A stretch of DNA of 13,863 nucleotides from Baffinella frigidus (GCA_026770585.1 MU646680.1:202490-216352), one strand, 5' to 3'; numbered from the stretch's first letter, positions 1 through 6,373 are shown. Notes: a model not told the origin generated them from the sequence alone. Program-made: numbers and translations.

Positions 1-8
1 TGTGCTAC

Positions 9-109
9 GCGGGAGGGCGTCTTGAGGTCCTCCAGCTTCTTGTGGAACAGCGTGTGCGAGCAGTGGATCCCGTGCACCGCGTCGGCGATGTTCTCGCCGC
101 GGTTAGGAA
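9..109 (-). CDS. Possible partial exon, unknown protein
   Basis: Read on the minus strand from 107, this stretch is open to the window edge and begins PNRGENIADAVHGIHCSHTL. Of the 33 codons before a candidate GT donor at 8-7, 32 end in G or C, which is a strong coding signal and unlike the AT-richer repeats around it. A candidate AG acceptor lies at 111-110, giving a 101-base exon. Both boundaries sit inside repeat sequence. The donor side, CCCTCCCGCGTAGC, recurs near 3199 and 3752. The acceptor side, GCAGGCGCCGAGTTC, recurs near 11098 and 13331. I do not recognise the protein. It could be a true exon of a gene continuing left of the window, or a gene fragment captured by a repeat. The plus strand also has an open frame here, but with mixed third positions. 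Confidence 0.4.
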
Positions 110-254
110 CTCGGCGCCTGCTGCGCGGTTGGACCCACCCGAATGTTATTTCGGAAGGTTACTGAATCACAGCATAACCTGTATGCTATGTTAGGCATGG
201 GCGTTATGCCCGCGATAGCAACAACCACCCTACCATGCCACAAAACGCAAGCTA
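108..254 (+). repeat. Dispersed repeat M, copy 1
   Basis: This 147-base stretch matches the reverse complement of 13196-13344 along its length. Shared blocks include GAACTCGGCGCCTGCT, GGACCCACCCGAA, GTTAGGCATGGGC and ATAGCAACA. The first 16 bases also belong to the end of the CCACTTAGCAG family, so both copies carry the same composite junction. Copy 1 then stops abruptly at the putative exon. Confidence 0.75.
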
Positions 255-325
255 ACATGCTACCGCGTTCTCGCGGCGCAAAACGCAAGCTAACATGCTA
301 CCGCGTTCTCGCGGCGAGAACGCGG
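241..325 (+). repeat. 38-bp tandem duplication ending in a GC palindrome
   Basis: Two identical 38-base units lie at 241-278 and 279-316, each starting CAAAACGCAAGCTAACATGC. The second unit runs into a perfect palindrome at 301-325, with 12-base arms CCGCGTTCTCGC around one base. Confidence 0.9.
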
Positions 326-375
326 TTGCGCGTATCGATGGGCTAAACGATGGTCGCCGCCCCGGGGCTTTCTAT

Positions 376-576
376 TAGAGCTGGTCTCTCATGAGTTGAC
401 ACTTTTCTGGGGTCGAAAAACTTCCAAACTGTCAAACTCTTTTAGTCAACTTGTACCAAATTTACCACAGCGTAAATTTCGCTGTAGTAAATTTCATGTG
501 AGTTGACTAAAAGAGTTTGGAAGTTTGGAAGTTTTTCGACCCCAGAAAAGTGTCTACTGATGAGAGACCAGCTCTA
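376..576. mobile_element. Long-hairpin MITE, TAGAGCTGGTC family, full copy
   Basis: Arms of about 75 bases at each end are nearly perfect inverted repeats, starting TAGAGCTGGTCTCTCAT. The short centre carries a smaller inverted pair, AAATTTACCACAGC and GCTGTAGTAAATTT. The ends fit a TA duplication (376-377 and 575-576), although a 3-bp ATT duplication fits equally well. Such ends are typical of Tc1/mariner-like MITEs, so the superfamily is inferred and not proven. No transposase is present. A half copy lies at 2645-2772. Confidence 0.85.
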
Positions 577-637
577 TTTGCACTGGGAATCGTTCACATT
601 TGGAAAGAAAGAATGCGTGAAAATAATTGACGTTGGC

Positions 638-742
638 TATCCCTTGAGTGGCCAGTAGGCGCATACGCCCTACCGTAGGTCCATAGGACCTGCCTAGGAC
701 CTCTTGGCCCGCAAATTTGGGGGTCTGGCCACTTAAGGGATA
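638..742. mobile_element. TATCCCTTAAG MITE, copy 1
   Basis: This 105-bp foldback has ends TATCCCTTGAGTGGCC and GGCCACTTAAGGGATA. It differs from the copy at 1489-1593 at four positions, about 96% identity. The outer TA on both sides is consistent with a TA target duplication. The interior contains CCTACCGTAGG (669-679) and CCTAGG blocks. Confidence 0.9.
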
Positions 743-766
743 GACGGACGTGCTCTAGGTGCACGT

Positions 767-810
767 GGTTGCCTGGATAAGAAGTTTAGCCCTCCCGCGT
801 GGGAGGGCAC
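767..810 (+). repeat. Repeat R fragment with CCCTCCCGCGT
   Basis: GGTTGCCTGGATAAGA followed by GCCCTCCCGCGT resembles the right part of the repeat at 3688-3775. Here the sequence folds back on itself as GCCCTCCCGCGTGGGAGGGC. Confidence 0.55.
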
Positions 811-830
811 GCTGCCAGGATTTGTACGGG

Positions 831-1133
831 TTCTCTCTCTCTTTCTCTCTCTCTCCCCCCCTCTCTCTCTCCCTCTCTCTCTCTCTCTCCCTCTCTCTCT
901 CTCTCTCTCCCTCTCTCCCTCTCTCCCTCTCTCCCTCTCTCCCTTTCTCTCGCTCACGATCTCTCGCTCTCTCGCTCTAGCGCTCTCTCCCTCTCCCTCT
1001 CCCTCTCCTGCCTCTCCCTCTCCCTCTCCCTCTCTCGCTCTCTCTCTCTTGCTCTCTTGCTCTCTTGCTCTCTCTCTCTCTCGCTCGCTCGCTCGCTGTC
1101 GCTTTCTCTCGCTCTCTCTCTCTCTCTCGCGCG

Positions 1134-1172
<39 letters not shown>

Positions 1173-1195
1173 CCCCCCTCTATCTCGCTCTCTTC
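831..1195 (+). repeat. 365-base (TC)n pyrimidine tract
   Basis: The plus strand is almost purely C and T over 365 bases, with TC runs, CCCTCT runs and CGCTCGCT variants and only scattered purines. All the long serine/leucine or arginine/glutamate frames across it are low-complexity artefacts. Long homopurine-homopyrimidine mirror repeats of this kind can adopt triplex structures, which is known for such sequences but untested here. Confidence 0.95.
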
Positions 1196-1394
1196 AGTCA
1201 CGTTGATCTACGCGTTCGCATACAACAACCCAACCAATCCCTCGCGCACCCTCCAAAAGAGGTCTCAGACGAGAGGCGCGGCGCGGCGGCGAAGGGCGGC
1301 CTGCGCGTATCAATCGTGAACCGTCCCCTTCAGCCTTCGAATGTGGCCCGGCACATGAACAACACGCGGGGGATCGAGGATGCGGTGGGGCGTG
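1196..1394. other. No feature recognised
   Basis: This is a moderately GC-rich stretch of about 200 bases after the pyrimidine tract. I see no foldback, tandem repeat or convincing coding frame, and no match to the other repeat families in the window. Confidence 0.4.
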
Positions 1395-1475
1395 CGTTCC
1401 CAGGCAGGTTCTCCACTGTTACTTCCTAAGTTAACAGAGGTTCCACTTTTGCTTTGAGACGTTCCCAGGCAGGTT
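1395..1475 (-). repeat. Repeat L fragment flanked by 16-bp direct repeats
   Basis: The central 1411-1459 matches part of the L repeat (CTGTTACTTC, AAGTTAACAGAGG, CCACTTTTGCTTTGAGACG), also found at 1621-1725 and 9169-9313. It lies between two identical copies of CGTTCCCAGGCAGGTT at 1395-1410 and 1460-1475. The flanks look like an unusually long target duplication or a recombination scar. Confidence 0.75.
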
Positions 1476-1488
1476 CCTTCGGAATCCC

Positions 1489-1593
1489 TATCCCTTAAGT
1501 GGCCAGTAGGCGCATACGCCCTACCGTAGGGCCCTAGGACCTGCCTAGGACCTCTTGGCCCGCAAATTTGGGGGCCTGGCCACTTAAGGGATA
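1489..1593. mobile_element. TATCCCTTAAG MITE, copy 2
   Basis: This 105-bp element has terminal inverted repeats TATCCCTTAAGTGGCCA and is the same length and orientation as copy 1. Its cleaner palindromic core contains CCTACCGTAGG (1520-1530) and GGGCCC. No reading frame is carried. Confidence 0.9.
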
Positions 1594-1601
1594 CCTCCGT
1601 T

Positions 1602-1768
1602 TTTAATCGTTGAAACCGGTGGAGGTGCACACATGGCGGCCGTGTTTTTCACTGTTACTTCTTAAGTTAACAGAGGATCCACTTTTGCTTTGAGACGTGC
1701 CACTCTCGACTTTTGTCTCGGTGCGCAGCGCTCTTCCCTATACCGCCGGTTTTAATCGTTGAAACCGG
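1602..1768 (-). repeat. Repeat L, copy 2, between 18-base direct repeats
   Basis: 1621-1725 matches the reverse complement of 9205-9313, including GTGCACACATGGCGGCCGTG and the CCACTTTTGCTTTGAGACGT block. TTTAATCGTTGAAACCGG occurs at 1602-1619 and again at 1751-1768. The second copy forms a small hairpin with CCGGTTT at 1746. Confidence 0.75.
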
Positions 1769-1787
1769 GCGACCCCCGGACGCCTGC

Positions 1788-1810
1788 CTTCTTCTTCTTC
1801 TTCTTCTTGT
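1788..1810 (+). repeat. (TTC)n microsatellite
   Basis: This is a short run of CTT/TTC triplets. A similar but interrupted one lies at 13160-13190. Confidence 0.9.
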
Positions 1811-1867
1811 ATTTTTCTTTCAAAAATCTGCAAGAAATTTACTACATAAATGCTCTGGGACGTCATC

Positions 1868-1891
1868 TGTGTAGTATTTTTTTGTTGCCAG
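1868..1891 (+). repeat. Single arm of GGCAACGAAA hairpin family
   Basis: GTGTAGTATTTTTTTGTTGC followed by CAG is an inverted match to the left arm at 1975 and a direct match to the right arm ending at 2050. It is probably a leftover of another copy of that hairpin. Confidence 0.6.
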
Positions 1892-1974
1892 CCAGCTTGA
1901 AAGGAAAAAAAACATGTTGCCGGATGAAGGGGCTGCCCTCTCATCTCCGAAAACGAGGTAAAAGTACTATTTGT

Positions 1975-2050
1975 CTGGCAACAAAAATTACTGCACAGAT
2001 GCTTCGCTATTACCAGTAAGATCCAATTGTGTAGTAATTTTCGTTGCCAG
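1975..2050. mobile_element. Small hairpin element, CTGGCAACGAAA family, copy 1
   Basis: This 76-base foldback has a left arm CTGGCAACAAAAATTACTGC and a right arm GTAGTAATTTTCGTTGCCAG. Copy 2 at 9078-9148 has the same design. The arms contain the GTGTAGTAA motif that recurs across the window. Confidence 0.8.
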
Positions 2051-2068
2051 AAACGATTGAATTTGATT

Positions 2069-2378
2069 GTTCCCGCAACGTACCTTGCCAGGCGTCGCCG
2101 AACATTGTTCCCGCAGCGTAGCTTGGCAGGCTCCGCCAGACACCGATTCTAGCGTACCTTGTCAGGCTTCGTCGGACACCGATTCTAGCGTACCTTGCCA
2201 GGCCTCGCCGGACATTGTTCCCGCATAGCTTGGCAGGCTCCGCCGGACACCGATTCTAGCGTACCTTGAGACGGCTTCGCCGGACATCGATTGTTCCCGC
2301 AGCGCACCTTGCTAGGCTTCGCCGGACACTGATTCTAGCGTACCTTGCCAGGCTTCGCCGGACACCGATTGTTCCTGC
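2069..2378 (+). repeat. Minisatellite of 36-42 base units
   Basis: About eight units share the core CGTACCTTGCCAGGCTTCGC followed by CGGACACCGATT. They come in two start types, GTTCCCGCAG and CTAGCG, in a partly alternating order. Units differ by small substitutions and deletions. The array has no sustained reading frame. Confidence 0.95.
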
Positions 2379-2494
2379 ACAAATGCTTTTCTATTACCAG
2401 TAAGATCCAATTGTGTAGTAATTTTCGTTGCCAGAAACGATTAAATTTGATTGTTCCCGCAGCGTACCTTGCCAGGCTTCGCCGGACACCGATT
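2375..2494 (+). repeat. Second copy of array flank plus one minisatellite unit
   Basis: 2375-2452 repeats 1991-2068 at an exact 384-base offset with only a few changes. It is followed by one more minisatellite unit at 2453-2494. It carries the right arm of the CTGGCAACGAAA hairpin but not the left. Confidence 0.9.
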
Positions 2495-2582
2495 GTTTGT
2501 TTTTTCGGTTGAAATCACATTAGTCACCCGCGAAAATTGGCGGATAAGACGTGTCGGTTGCAACCTTGCAGTTCCGCGTAGG

Positions 2583-2604
2583 TGCACAGCGGGCTACGCA
2601 GGGG
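2583..2604 (+). repeat. End fragment of CCACACAGCGG family
   Basis: TGCACAGCGGGCTACGCAGG matches the left terminus of the element at 5026. The rest of that element is missing. Confidence 0.6.
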
Positions 2605-2644
2605 AACATGTCCAGGTATCGAGCATTTAATGCAAGTATTGAAT

Positions 2645-2772
2645 GTAATTTTCATTGAAATGAAGATTTTTTTTTACGCAATGAAAATTACTACACAAGT
2701 TGACTGATTTTGTTCGTTGCTAATTTGCTTTTCGAGGTCCGAATCGTGTCAACTAATGAGAGACCCGCTCTA
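2645..2772. mobile_element. Right half of TAGAGCTGGTC element
   Basis: The end GTGTCAACTAATGAGAGACC followed by CGCTCTA matches the right arm of the element at 376-576, and GTTGACT and TTTTCGA blocks follow in the same order. The left arm is replaced by a small hairpin, GTAATTTTCATTG (2645-2657) against CAATGAAAATTAC (2679-2691). Confidence 0.65.
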
Positions 2773-2840
2773 ATGTCCAGTCGCTGACTATTCAATTTAA
2801 ATATCTGGCTCGATGAAATTGAGTTGCATTCTTGCGAGAT

Positions 2841-2993
2841 CTAGCGCTGTCCGAGGAAAGTTACGCACGTAGATATTTCGCCCCCCCCCGAAATTATACA
2901 GGTGGATTTCATGGGGGTGTTTCAAAATTTGCCTGTGAAATTTCCGGGGGGGGCAAAATATCTACGTGCCCAACTTTACTCGGACAGAGCTAG
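2841..2993. mobile_element. CTAGCKCTGTCCGAG foldback, copy 1
   Basis: This 153-bp element has inverted arms of about 55 bases running CTAGCGCTGTCCGAGGAAAG, then CGTAGATATTTCGCC and a run of ten C. The facing arm has the matching G run. A second copy lies at 9678-9837. The homopolymer C/G runs at the inner ends of the stem are unusual. Confidence 0.85.
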
Positions 2994-3039
2994 GAGTCAT
3001 GTTGCTACGTGGTGTGCCGGCCCAAAAGGATCTGCCCAC

Positions 3040-3125
3040 TCTACGCGCGGGAGAGCTACATGTCTTATCCGGCCAACCGCGGGCATATCTTGCGGTTGGA
3101 ATGCAATTCAAAGTCAATTATTCCA
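3040..3125 (-). repeat. Repeat R, inverted copy
   Basis: The reverse complement matches 3688-3775 through AATTGACTTTGAA and GCGGTTGGCCGGATAAGAC, followed by a CTCCCGCG block. Together the two copies make a widely spaced inverted repeat about 560 bases apart. Confidence 0.65.
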
Positions 3126-3198
3126 CTCCATTCCCCCCAAACGTGGATGATTGTGGTACAATTGTTTTTAATAGGCTGGGTCGTTACAAGAGATTCAA

Positions 3199-3245
3199 CC
3201 CTCCCGCGTAGCTTCCTTCTTCCCTCCGGGCGCCCACGTTCACTG
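3199..3245 (+). repeat. CCCTCCCGCGTAGC repeat fragment
   Basis: CCCTCCCGCGTAGC is followed by pyrimidine-rich sequence and CCGGGCGCCCAC. The first block recurs at 3752 and on the minus strand at 1-17. The second recurs near 4179. Confidence 0.6.
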
Positions 3246-3260
3246 CCAGCCAGAATGTTT

Positions 3261-3380
3261 TACCTTAAGTCAACAAAGCCGATCCTCGGCATTAAGTTGC
3301 CATTTTGTTTAGATGGACCTGCTCTGGGAGCAGGCATTTGACTTGAGGCACTAGTTTTCAGGTGGAGTTGACTTAGGTGA
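3261..3380. repeat. Imperfect inverted repeat
   Basis: CCTTAAGTCAAC on the left faces GTTGACTTAGG on the right. Inside lie two small hairpins, GCCGATCCTCGGC and CCTGCTCTGGGAGCAGG. It may be an old foldback element. Confidence 0.45.
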
Positions 3381-3454
3381 AATGTTGAAATGTGCTGGAT
3401 CAAAGTGCACTTTTATCACCGTGGGACTTCCAGGCCTCGATGTCGGCGAAAGTG

Positions 3455-3515
3455 GTACCCTCCACTTAGCGGAAGTGGTGCCCTCCACTTAGCGAAAGAG
3501 GTGCCCGCTACTTGG
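3455..3515 (+). repeat. Tandem repeat, about 23-base units
   Basis: Three adjacent units resemble GAAGTGGTGCCCTCCACTTA followed by GCG. CCACTTAGCG is the terminus of the CCACTTAGCAG family, so this looks like a stuttered element end. Confidence 0.65.
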
Positions 3516-3599
3516 CAGCCACTGGGTCATTTCCTGGTAAGGGGCTTGAAATTATCCCCGGAAATCCGGGGAAGATAGAACGCGGGCGCTGGTCAGTGG
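3511..3599 (-). mobile_element. CCACTTAGCAG element, internally deleted copy
   Basis: The reverse complement reads CCACTGACCAGCGCCCGCGT, then the CCCCGGATTTCCGGGG hairpin, then TTTCAAGCCCCTTACC as in the full copies. It lacks the GTACCAGGATCG and CATCATCGAAGGC part, so it is shorter than the 136-139 bp copies. Confidence 0.65.
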
Positions 3600-3687
3600 A
3601 TGCGGAAGGGCTCGAGGTTGTTTTGTGTATTTTGAGTCCTGCGAACCATTAATGTTCGGAGAGTAATCTCCAGTTTCAAGGGGAAAC

Positions 3688-3775
3688 AATTGACTTTGAT
3701 TTTAGATGGACCATCCGAAATGTTTGGCGGTTGGCCGGATAAGACGATGAGCCCTCCCGCGTAGCAGGCCCGCCT
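3688..3775 (+). repeat. Repeat R, direct copy
   Basis: It contains AATTGACTTTGATTTTAGAT, GCGGTTGGCCGGATAAGACG and CCCTCCCGCGTAGC. It is related to 3040-3125 (inverted) and to the fragment at 767. Confidence 0.65.
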
Positions 3776-3854
3776 CGGGATAAATAGCCTTAGACCCCTC
3801 CCCTGAGCACTTCCCCCGTCCCTCTGGGCTCCCACACTTGTTGTAGGGACGATA

Positions 3855-3921
3855 TCAGAGAGATTGGTAATTTATTGCCAAACAACCAGCGCCAGCACCG
3901 CACGTGCCCTACGCATTGTGC
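3855..3921 (-). repeat. Repeat V, copy 1
   Basis: The reverse complement contains GCGCTGGTTGTTTGGCAATA followed by AATTACCAATCTC, matching 10402-10455. It is of unknown nature. Confidence 0.65.
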
Positions 3922-3975
3922 TACGTACCGTACACCGTGTCTGCCGCTCTTGCGAGCTGTTTCCAGATAGAACCA

Positions 3976-4158
3976 TTCCGGTAGAACTTGTCCGCTTTTC
4001 GACTTCGACATTTCAAGATTTCAGACTTCAAAAAGAATACAAAGGTCGTTCAACGTTTTTTAAAAACGCACCGTTTCTAATCCCATGGTACAAATGAAGC
4101 CTTGAAGTCTCGAAGTCTCGAAGTCGAAAAGTCGAAAAGCGGACACGTCCTACCGGAA
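3976..4158. mobile_element. TTCCGGTAG foldback element
   Basis: This 183-bp foldback begins TTCCGGTAGAACTTGTCCGC, and its right end is the reverse complement of TTCCGGTAGGACGTGTCCGC. The stem continues through GCTTTTCGACTTCGA. The right arm carries duplicated GTCGAAAA and GAAGTCTC blocks, so the arms differ in length. Confidence 0.8.
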
Positions 4159-4192
4159 GTGCACTTCCTCTTTTCGTCCGGGCGCCCACACG

Positions 4193-4263
4193 CCACACGG
4201 TGGACTACGAACCTTTCATCAAAAGTCAACTTGCCTCGAGATAATTAAATAATTAACTTGAGG
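4193..4263 (+). mobile_element. CCACACGGTGG element, left-end fragment
   Basis: The first 40 bases match the start of the element at 4522-4659 (CCACACGGTGGACTACGAAC, then CTTTCATC and AGTCAAC). The sequence then diverts into a 30-base near-perfect palindrome at 4234-4263, with arms CCTCGAGATAATTA. Confidence 0.7.
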
Positions 4264-4497
4264 GATTTTCTGGGCCAATTTGGCCACTTTGCACCCTGGA
4301 TTCCAGCCCCAACAACGATGTCAGCGAACCTGGTGCCCTGAAGCCCGTGCCAAGGCTAACGGGCCTTTCTAGGACCTGTATCGAGAGTAATAAAGAAGAA
4401 GAATAAAGTCACGGACTGAAATCACGGCCTACAAGACACCCTCCCCTGAACCAGGTCTCGATTTGCCCAAGAAGAAGGCCGTTTCCCTCTACGACCT
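4264..4497. other. No feature recognised
   Basis: I find no foldback or tandem repeat here. A short plus-strand frame from about 4406 ends at a TAG (4502-4504) created by the telomere-like repeat. It reads plausibly but is too short to support as a gene. Confidence 0.35.
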
Positions 4498-4520
4498 AGT
4501 TTAGGGTTTAGGGTTTAGGA
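4498..4520 (+). repeat. Telomere-like TTTAGGG array, left part
   Basis: Three TTTAGGG-type units lie in tandem. The array resumes at 4661 after the inserted element, so the two parts were probably one array. Confidence 0.9.
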
Positions 4521-4521
4521 T

Positions 4522-4659
4522 CCACACGGTGGACTACGAACCTTTCATCGCAAGTCAACCCACCCTGTCGGCACTTAACTTTCAGGATTTCCCGATGCAA
4601 AATCGGTCACGTGTCCGCTAAATCTAGGGGTCCCGAAACCTTCGTAGCCCACCGAGTGG
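4522..4659. mobile_element. CCACACGGTGG MITE, full copy
   Basis: This 138-bp element has inverted ends CCACACGGTGGACTACGAA and, from the right, CCACTCGGTGGGCTACGAA. Its interior has CTTTCATCGCAAGTCAAC and GGATTTCCCGATGC. It sits inside a TTTAGGG array. Other copies lie at 7097-7464 (interrupted) and 13052-13149, with a left-end fragment at 4193. Confidence 0.85.
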
Positions 4660-4660
4660 C

Positions 4661-4677
4661 AGGGTTTAGGGTTTAGG
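4661..4677 (+). repeat. Telomere-like TTTAGGG array, right part
   Basis: GGGTTTAGGGTTTAGG directly follows the CCACACGGTGG element. GGGTTTAGG occurs on both sides of the element, but the tandem array makes a target duplication impossible to prove. Confidence 0.9.
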
Positions 4678-4772
4678 CCCAAGTCAGCCACTCATGCTTG
4701 ATCCCTTCCCTAATACAAAACGTCAACCCCGGAGCAGCACGGTGACTACGTATTACCCGGGAACCTCCCCGG

Positions 4773-4971
4773 AACATTCGTTGCAAGAGCACCTTGGTCG
4801 CTTCTGGTGTGCACCCCCCCGACTTCAAAGGGGTTTCGAATAACCCATAAGCGATAAGACATACGACCCTACGGTAGGCAATAGCGTGCCGGGGCATCGG
4901 GGGGGTTCCTACGGACAAGGTAACATTCGTTGCAAGAGCACCTTGGACGCTTCTGGTGTGCACCCCCCCGA
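4773..4971 (+). repeat. 50-base direct repeat flanking an element fragment
   Basis: AACATTCGTTGCAAGAGCAC, continuing to GGTGTGCACCCCCCCGA, occurs at 4773-4822 and 4922-4971 with one mismatch and a 149-base offset. Between them lies the truncated CCACACAGCGG-family element 4821-4923. Confidence 0.9.
4821..4923 (-). mobile_element. CCACACAGCGG element, truncated copy
   Basis: It matches the core of 5026-5189 in inverted orientation, including CGATAAGACATACGACCC, CCTACGGTAGG (4868-4878) and TCCTACGGACAAGGTAAC. The terminal CCACACAGCGG is missing on the left, and the right part stops at GGTAAC. Confidence 0.8.
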
Positions 4972-5025
4972 TGCCCTATGTATCAAACAGGTGTATTCTC
5001 TCACCACACCGTGGACGACGGACCA

Positions 5026-5189
5026 CCACACAGCGGGCTACGAAGGGGTTTTCGGTGGATGATCCACCGACTTCCCGTGACTTTATCCGTAGGAACCCCC
5101 CGATGCCCCGGCACGCTAGTGCCTACCGTAGGGTCGTATGTCTTATCGCCTATGGGTTATTCGAAACCCCTTCGAAGTCCGCTGTGTGG
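5026..5189 (+). mobile_element. CCACACAGCGG MITE, full copy
   Basis: This 164-bp reference copy has ends CCACACAGCGGGCTACGAAG and, from the right, CCACACAGCGGACTTCGAAG. The core reads TATCCGTAGGAACCCCCCGA, then CCTACCGTAGG (5122-5132) and GTCTTATCGC. Eight or more relatives occur in this window in both orientations. The frame through it is open, but no conserved protein is recognised. Confidence 0.9.
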
Positions 5190-5205
5190 GCGTGACGCTC
5201 GCGTT

Positions 5206-5344
5206 CCACTTAGCAGCGCCCGCGTTCTATCTTCCCCGGATTTCCGGGGATCATTTGAAGCCCCTAAACCTGAAATGACTTGCAATTTGTACCAGGATCG
5301 TTTGGATGCACACATCATCGAAGGCCCCGGTGGATGCTAAGTGG
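5206..5344 (+). mobile_element. CCACTTAGCAG MITE, full copy
   Basis: This 139-bp element runs from CCACTTAGCAGCGCCCGCGT to GATGCTAAGTGG. A CCCCGGATTTCCGGGG hairpin follows the left end, and ACACATCATCGAAGGCCCCG precedes the right end. Other copies lie at 7464-7599, 11616-11947 and 3511-3599, with fragments at 11090 and 13323. Confidence 0.85.
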
Positions 5345-5432
5345 CCTGAACAACTTTGGTGCGTTGGTTCTCTTAATGTAAATCACCAACGTAAGGTTAT
5401 GAGCAAAGCACCGCAGCAAGGTTCTCTGTATT

Positions 5433-5621
5433 CCACGCCAGGACGTTAGTCGCAATTTCATTTTACTACACATCCTACATGTAAAGTTGATTCCACCCGG
5501 GAAACACGCCAAAAGTGGTGGGAATCGGAGCTCTTTGCCACCGCTACAATATTTTTGGTACCACGAAACACTTGTAGCGCGAAACGTTGCGTTTGACATT
5601 CCCACTTATGCTCTGGCGTGG
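5433..5621 (-). mobile_element. CCACGCCAG MITE, full copy
   Basis: This 189-bp element has inverted ends CCACGCCAGGACGTTAGT and, from the right, CCACGCCAGAGCATAAGT. The interior carries TTTTACTACAC (5461-5471), GGTACCACGAAAC and GCGCGAAACGTTGCGTTTGA. The reverse complement matches 8672-8860 along its length. Confidence 0.85.
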
Positions 5622-6121
5622 AAACGCTCGTCGCCTCCCACCCACCCGTGCCACACGAGGCCACCGCATCACCATTTTTAACTATCGATGGTAGGCGTTT
5701 TGTATGGAGTTCGTCACGTGGCTACCATGAGCCGCCCTGCGTTTGGTTTGACATCTGTCTCATCTCACACCCCCACACAACCCCCCTCACCTTGTGGGGT
5801 ATCCGTGGCTGGAGCTTTTATACTTCAACCATGGGATACCATGAGCCTCAGAACAAGGCTGACTTGGGTTCGGTGTGTGTGGGAGCATGGCAACCAGTTG
5901 GTATACCTTCACTCACCCCAATAGAGCCACCCTGTATCCCCTCTTCACGAGCCTCTGCACTGGAGAGCGAAACGCGATCCGAAAGCAAAAATGCTTTCTC
6001 TGCAGTCCTTTCTACGGAAGGGCGTGTCGTTGGCATATGTTGGGAGCATTTAAACCCTAAAGGACCTAAATGGAAAGCGTGTAGCCACGTGACCAAACAT
6101 ATAAAAACTACTACACAATGA
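5618..6121 (+). other. Doubtful 167-codon open reading frame
   Basis: This is the longest frame in the window outside low-complexity tracts, beginning METLVASHPPVPHEATASPF. Its C-terminal part (ICWEHLNPKGPKWKACSHV) faintly recalls a BED-type W..H...A.C pattern, but the second cysteine is absent and the segment runs into element stem sequence. Third positions show no coding bias like that of the left-edge exon. I think it is probably not a gene; captured sequence within the surrounding element is the alternative. Confidence 0.1.
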
Positions 6122-6176
6122 TCGCGTGTACAACTCTTCGATTTTTAAAGTTGAGGAATGTAACAGCCTCGTGTAG
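5651..6176 (-). mobile_element. CCACACGAGGC element with a 350-bp insert or loop
   Basis: Ends CCACACGAGGCCACC and, from the right, CTACACGAGGCTGTTAC match the terminus of the 180-bp element at 10073-10252. A stem, CACGTGGCTACC near 5714 against GTAGCCACGTGACC near 6081, corresponds to the tight GGTCACGTAGCTGCT stem of 7915-8115, but here the stem halves are about 350 bases apart. GTAGTAG/TACTACACA (6107-6116) lies in the equivalent place. I infer a related element carrying extra sequence. The exact ends are uncertain. Confidence 0.5.
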
Positions 6177-6219
6177 TACCTCGACACAAACCTGACACAC
6201 CTCACGAGTGTGGTGCCTC

Positions 6220-6373
6220 GGTCGGATAGCGAGGGGGCAAATGGATCAGGTAATTTCTGGTTGAAGCTCCCATTGGGAGTTTCGGCCCCCACAAATTGGA
6301 AACGGCTCGTGCTAATTTTGAATTCGTATCCGAATTGAAGAGATCCTTTGCCCCCTCCCCTCGCTATCCGACC
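6220..6373. mobile_element. GGTCGGATAGCGAGG foldback
   Basis: This 154-bp foldback starts GGTCGGATAGCGAGGGGGCA on the left, and from the right GGTCGGATAGCGAGGGGAGG followed by GGGCAAA. The right arm has a six-base insertion. It is single copy in this window. Confidence 0.8.

Noticed and set aside
733-1429. Several long frames rich in Ser/Leu or Arg/Glu
   Set aside because: They translate the TC/GA low-complexity tract in both directions and have no other coding signal.
2069-2494. CRISPR-like array
   Set aside because: Units are contiguous and variable, without unique spacers between constant repeats, and the context is eukaryotic.
4406-4504. Short plus-strand frame ending PKKKAVSLYDLV
   Set aside because: It looks protein-like but is only about 30 codons, has no start or splice evidence, and its stop comes from the TTTAGGG repeat.
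5990-6121. BED-zinc-finger-like pattern in the frame 5618-6121
   Set aside because: Only a tryptophan and one cysteine fit; the second cysteine is missing and the segment overlaps stem sequence shared with non-coding elements.
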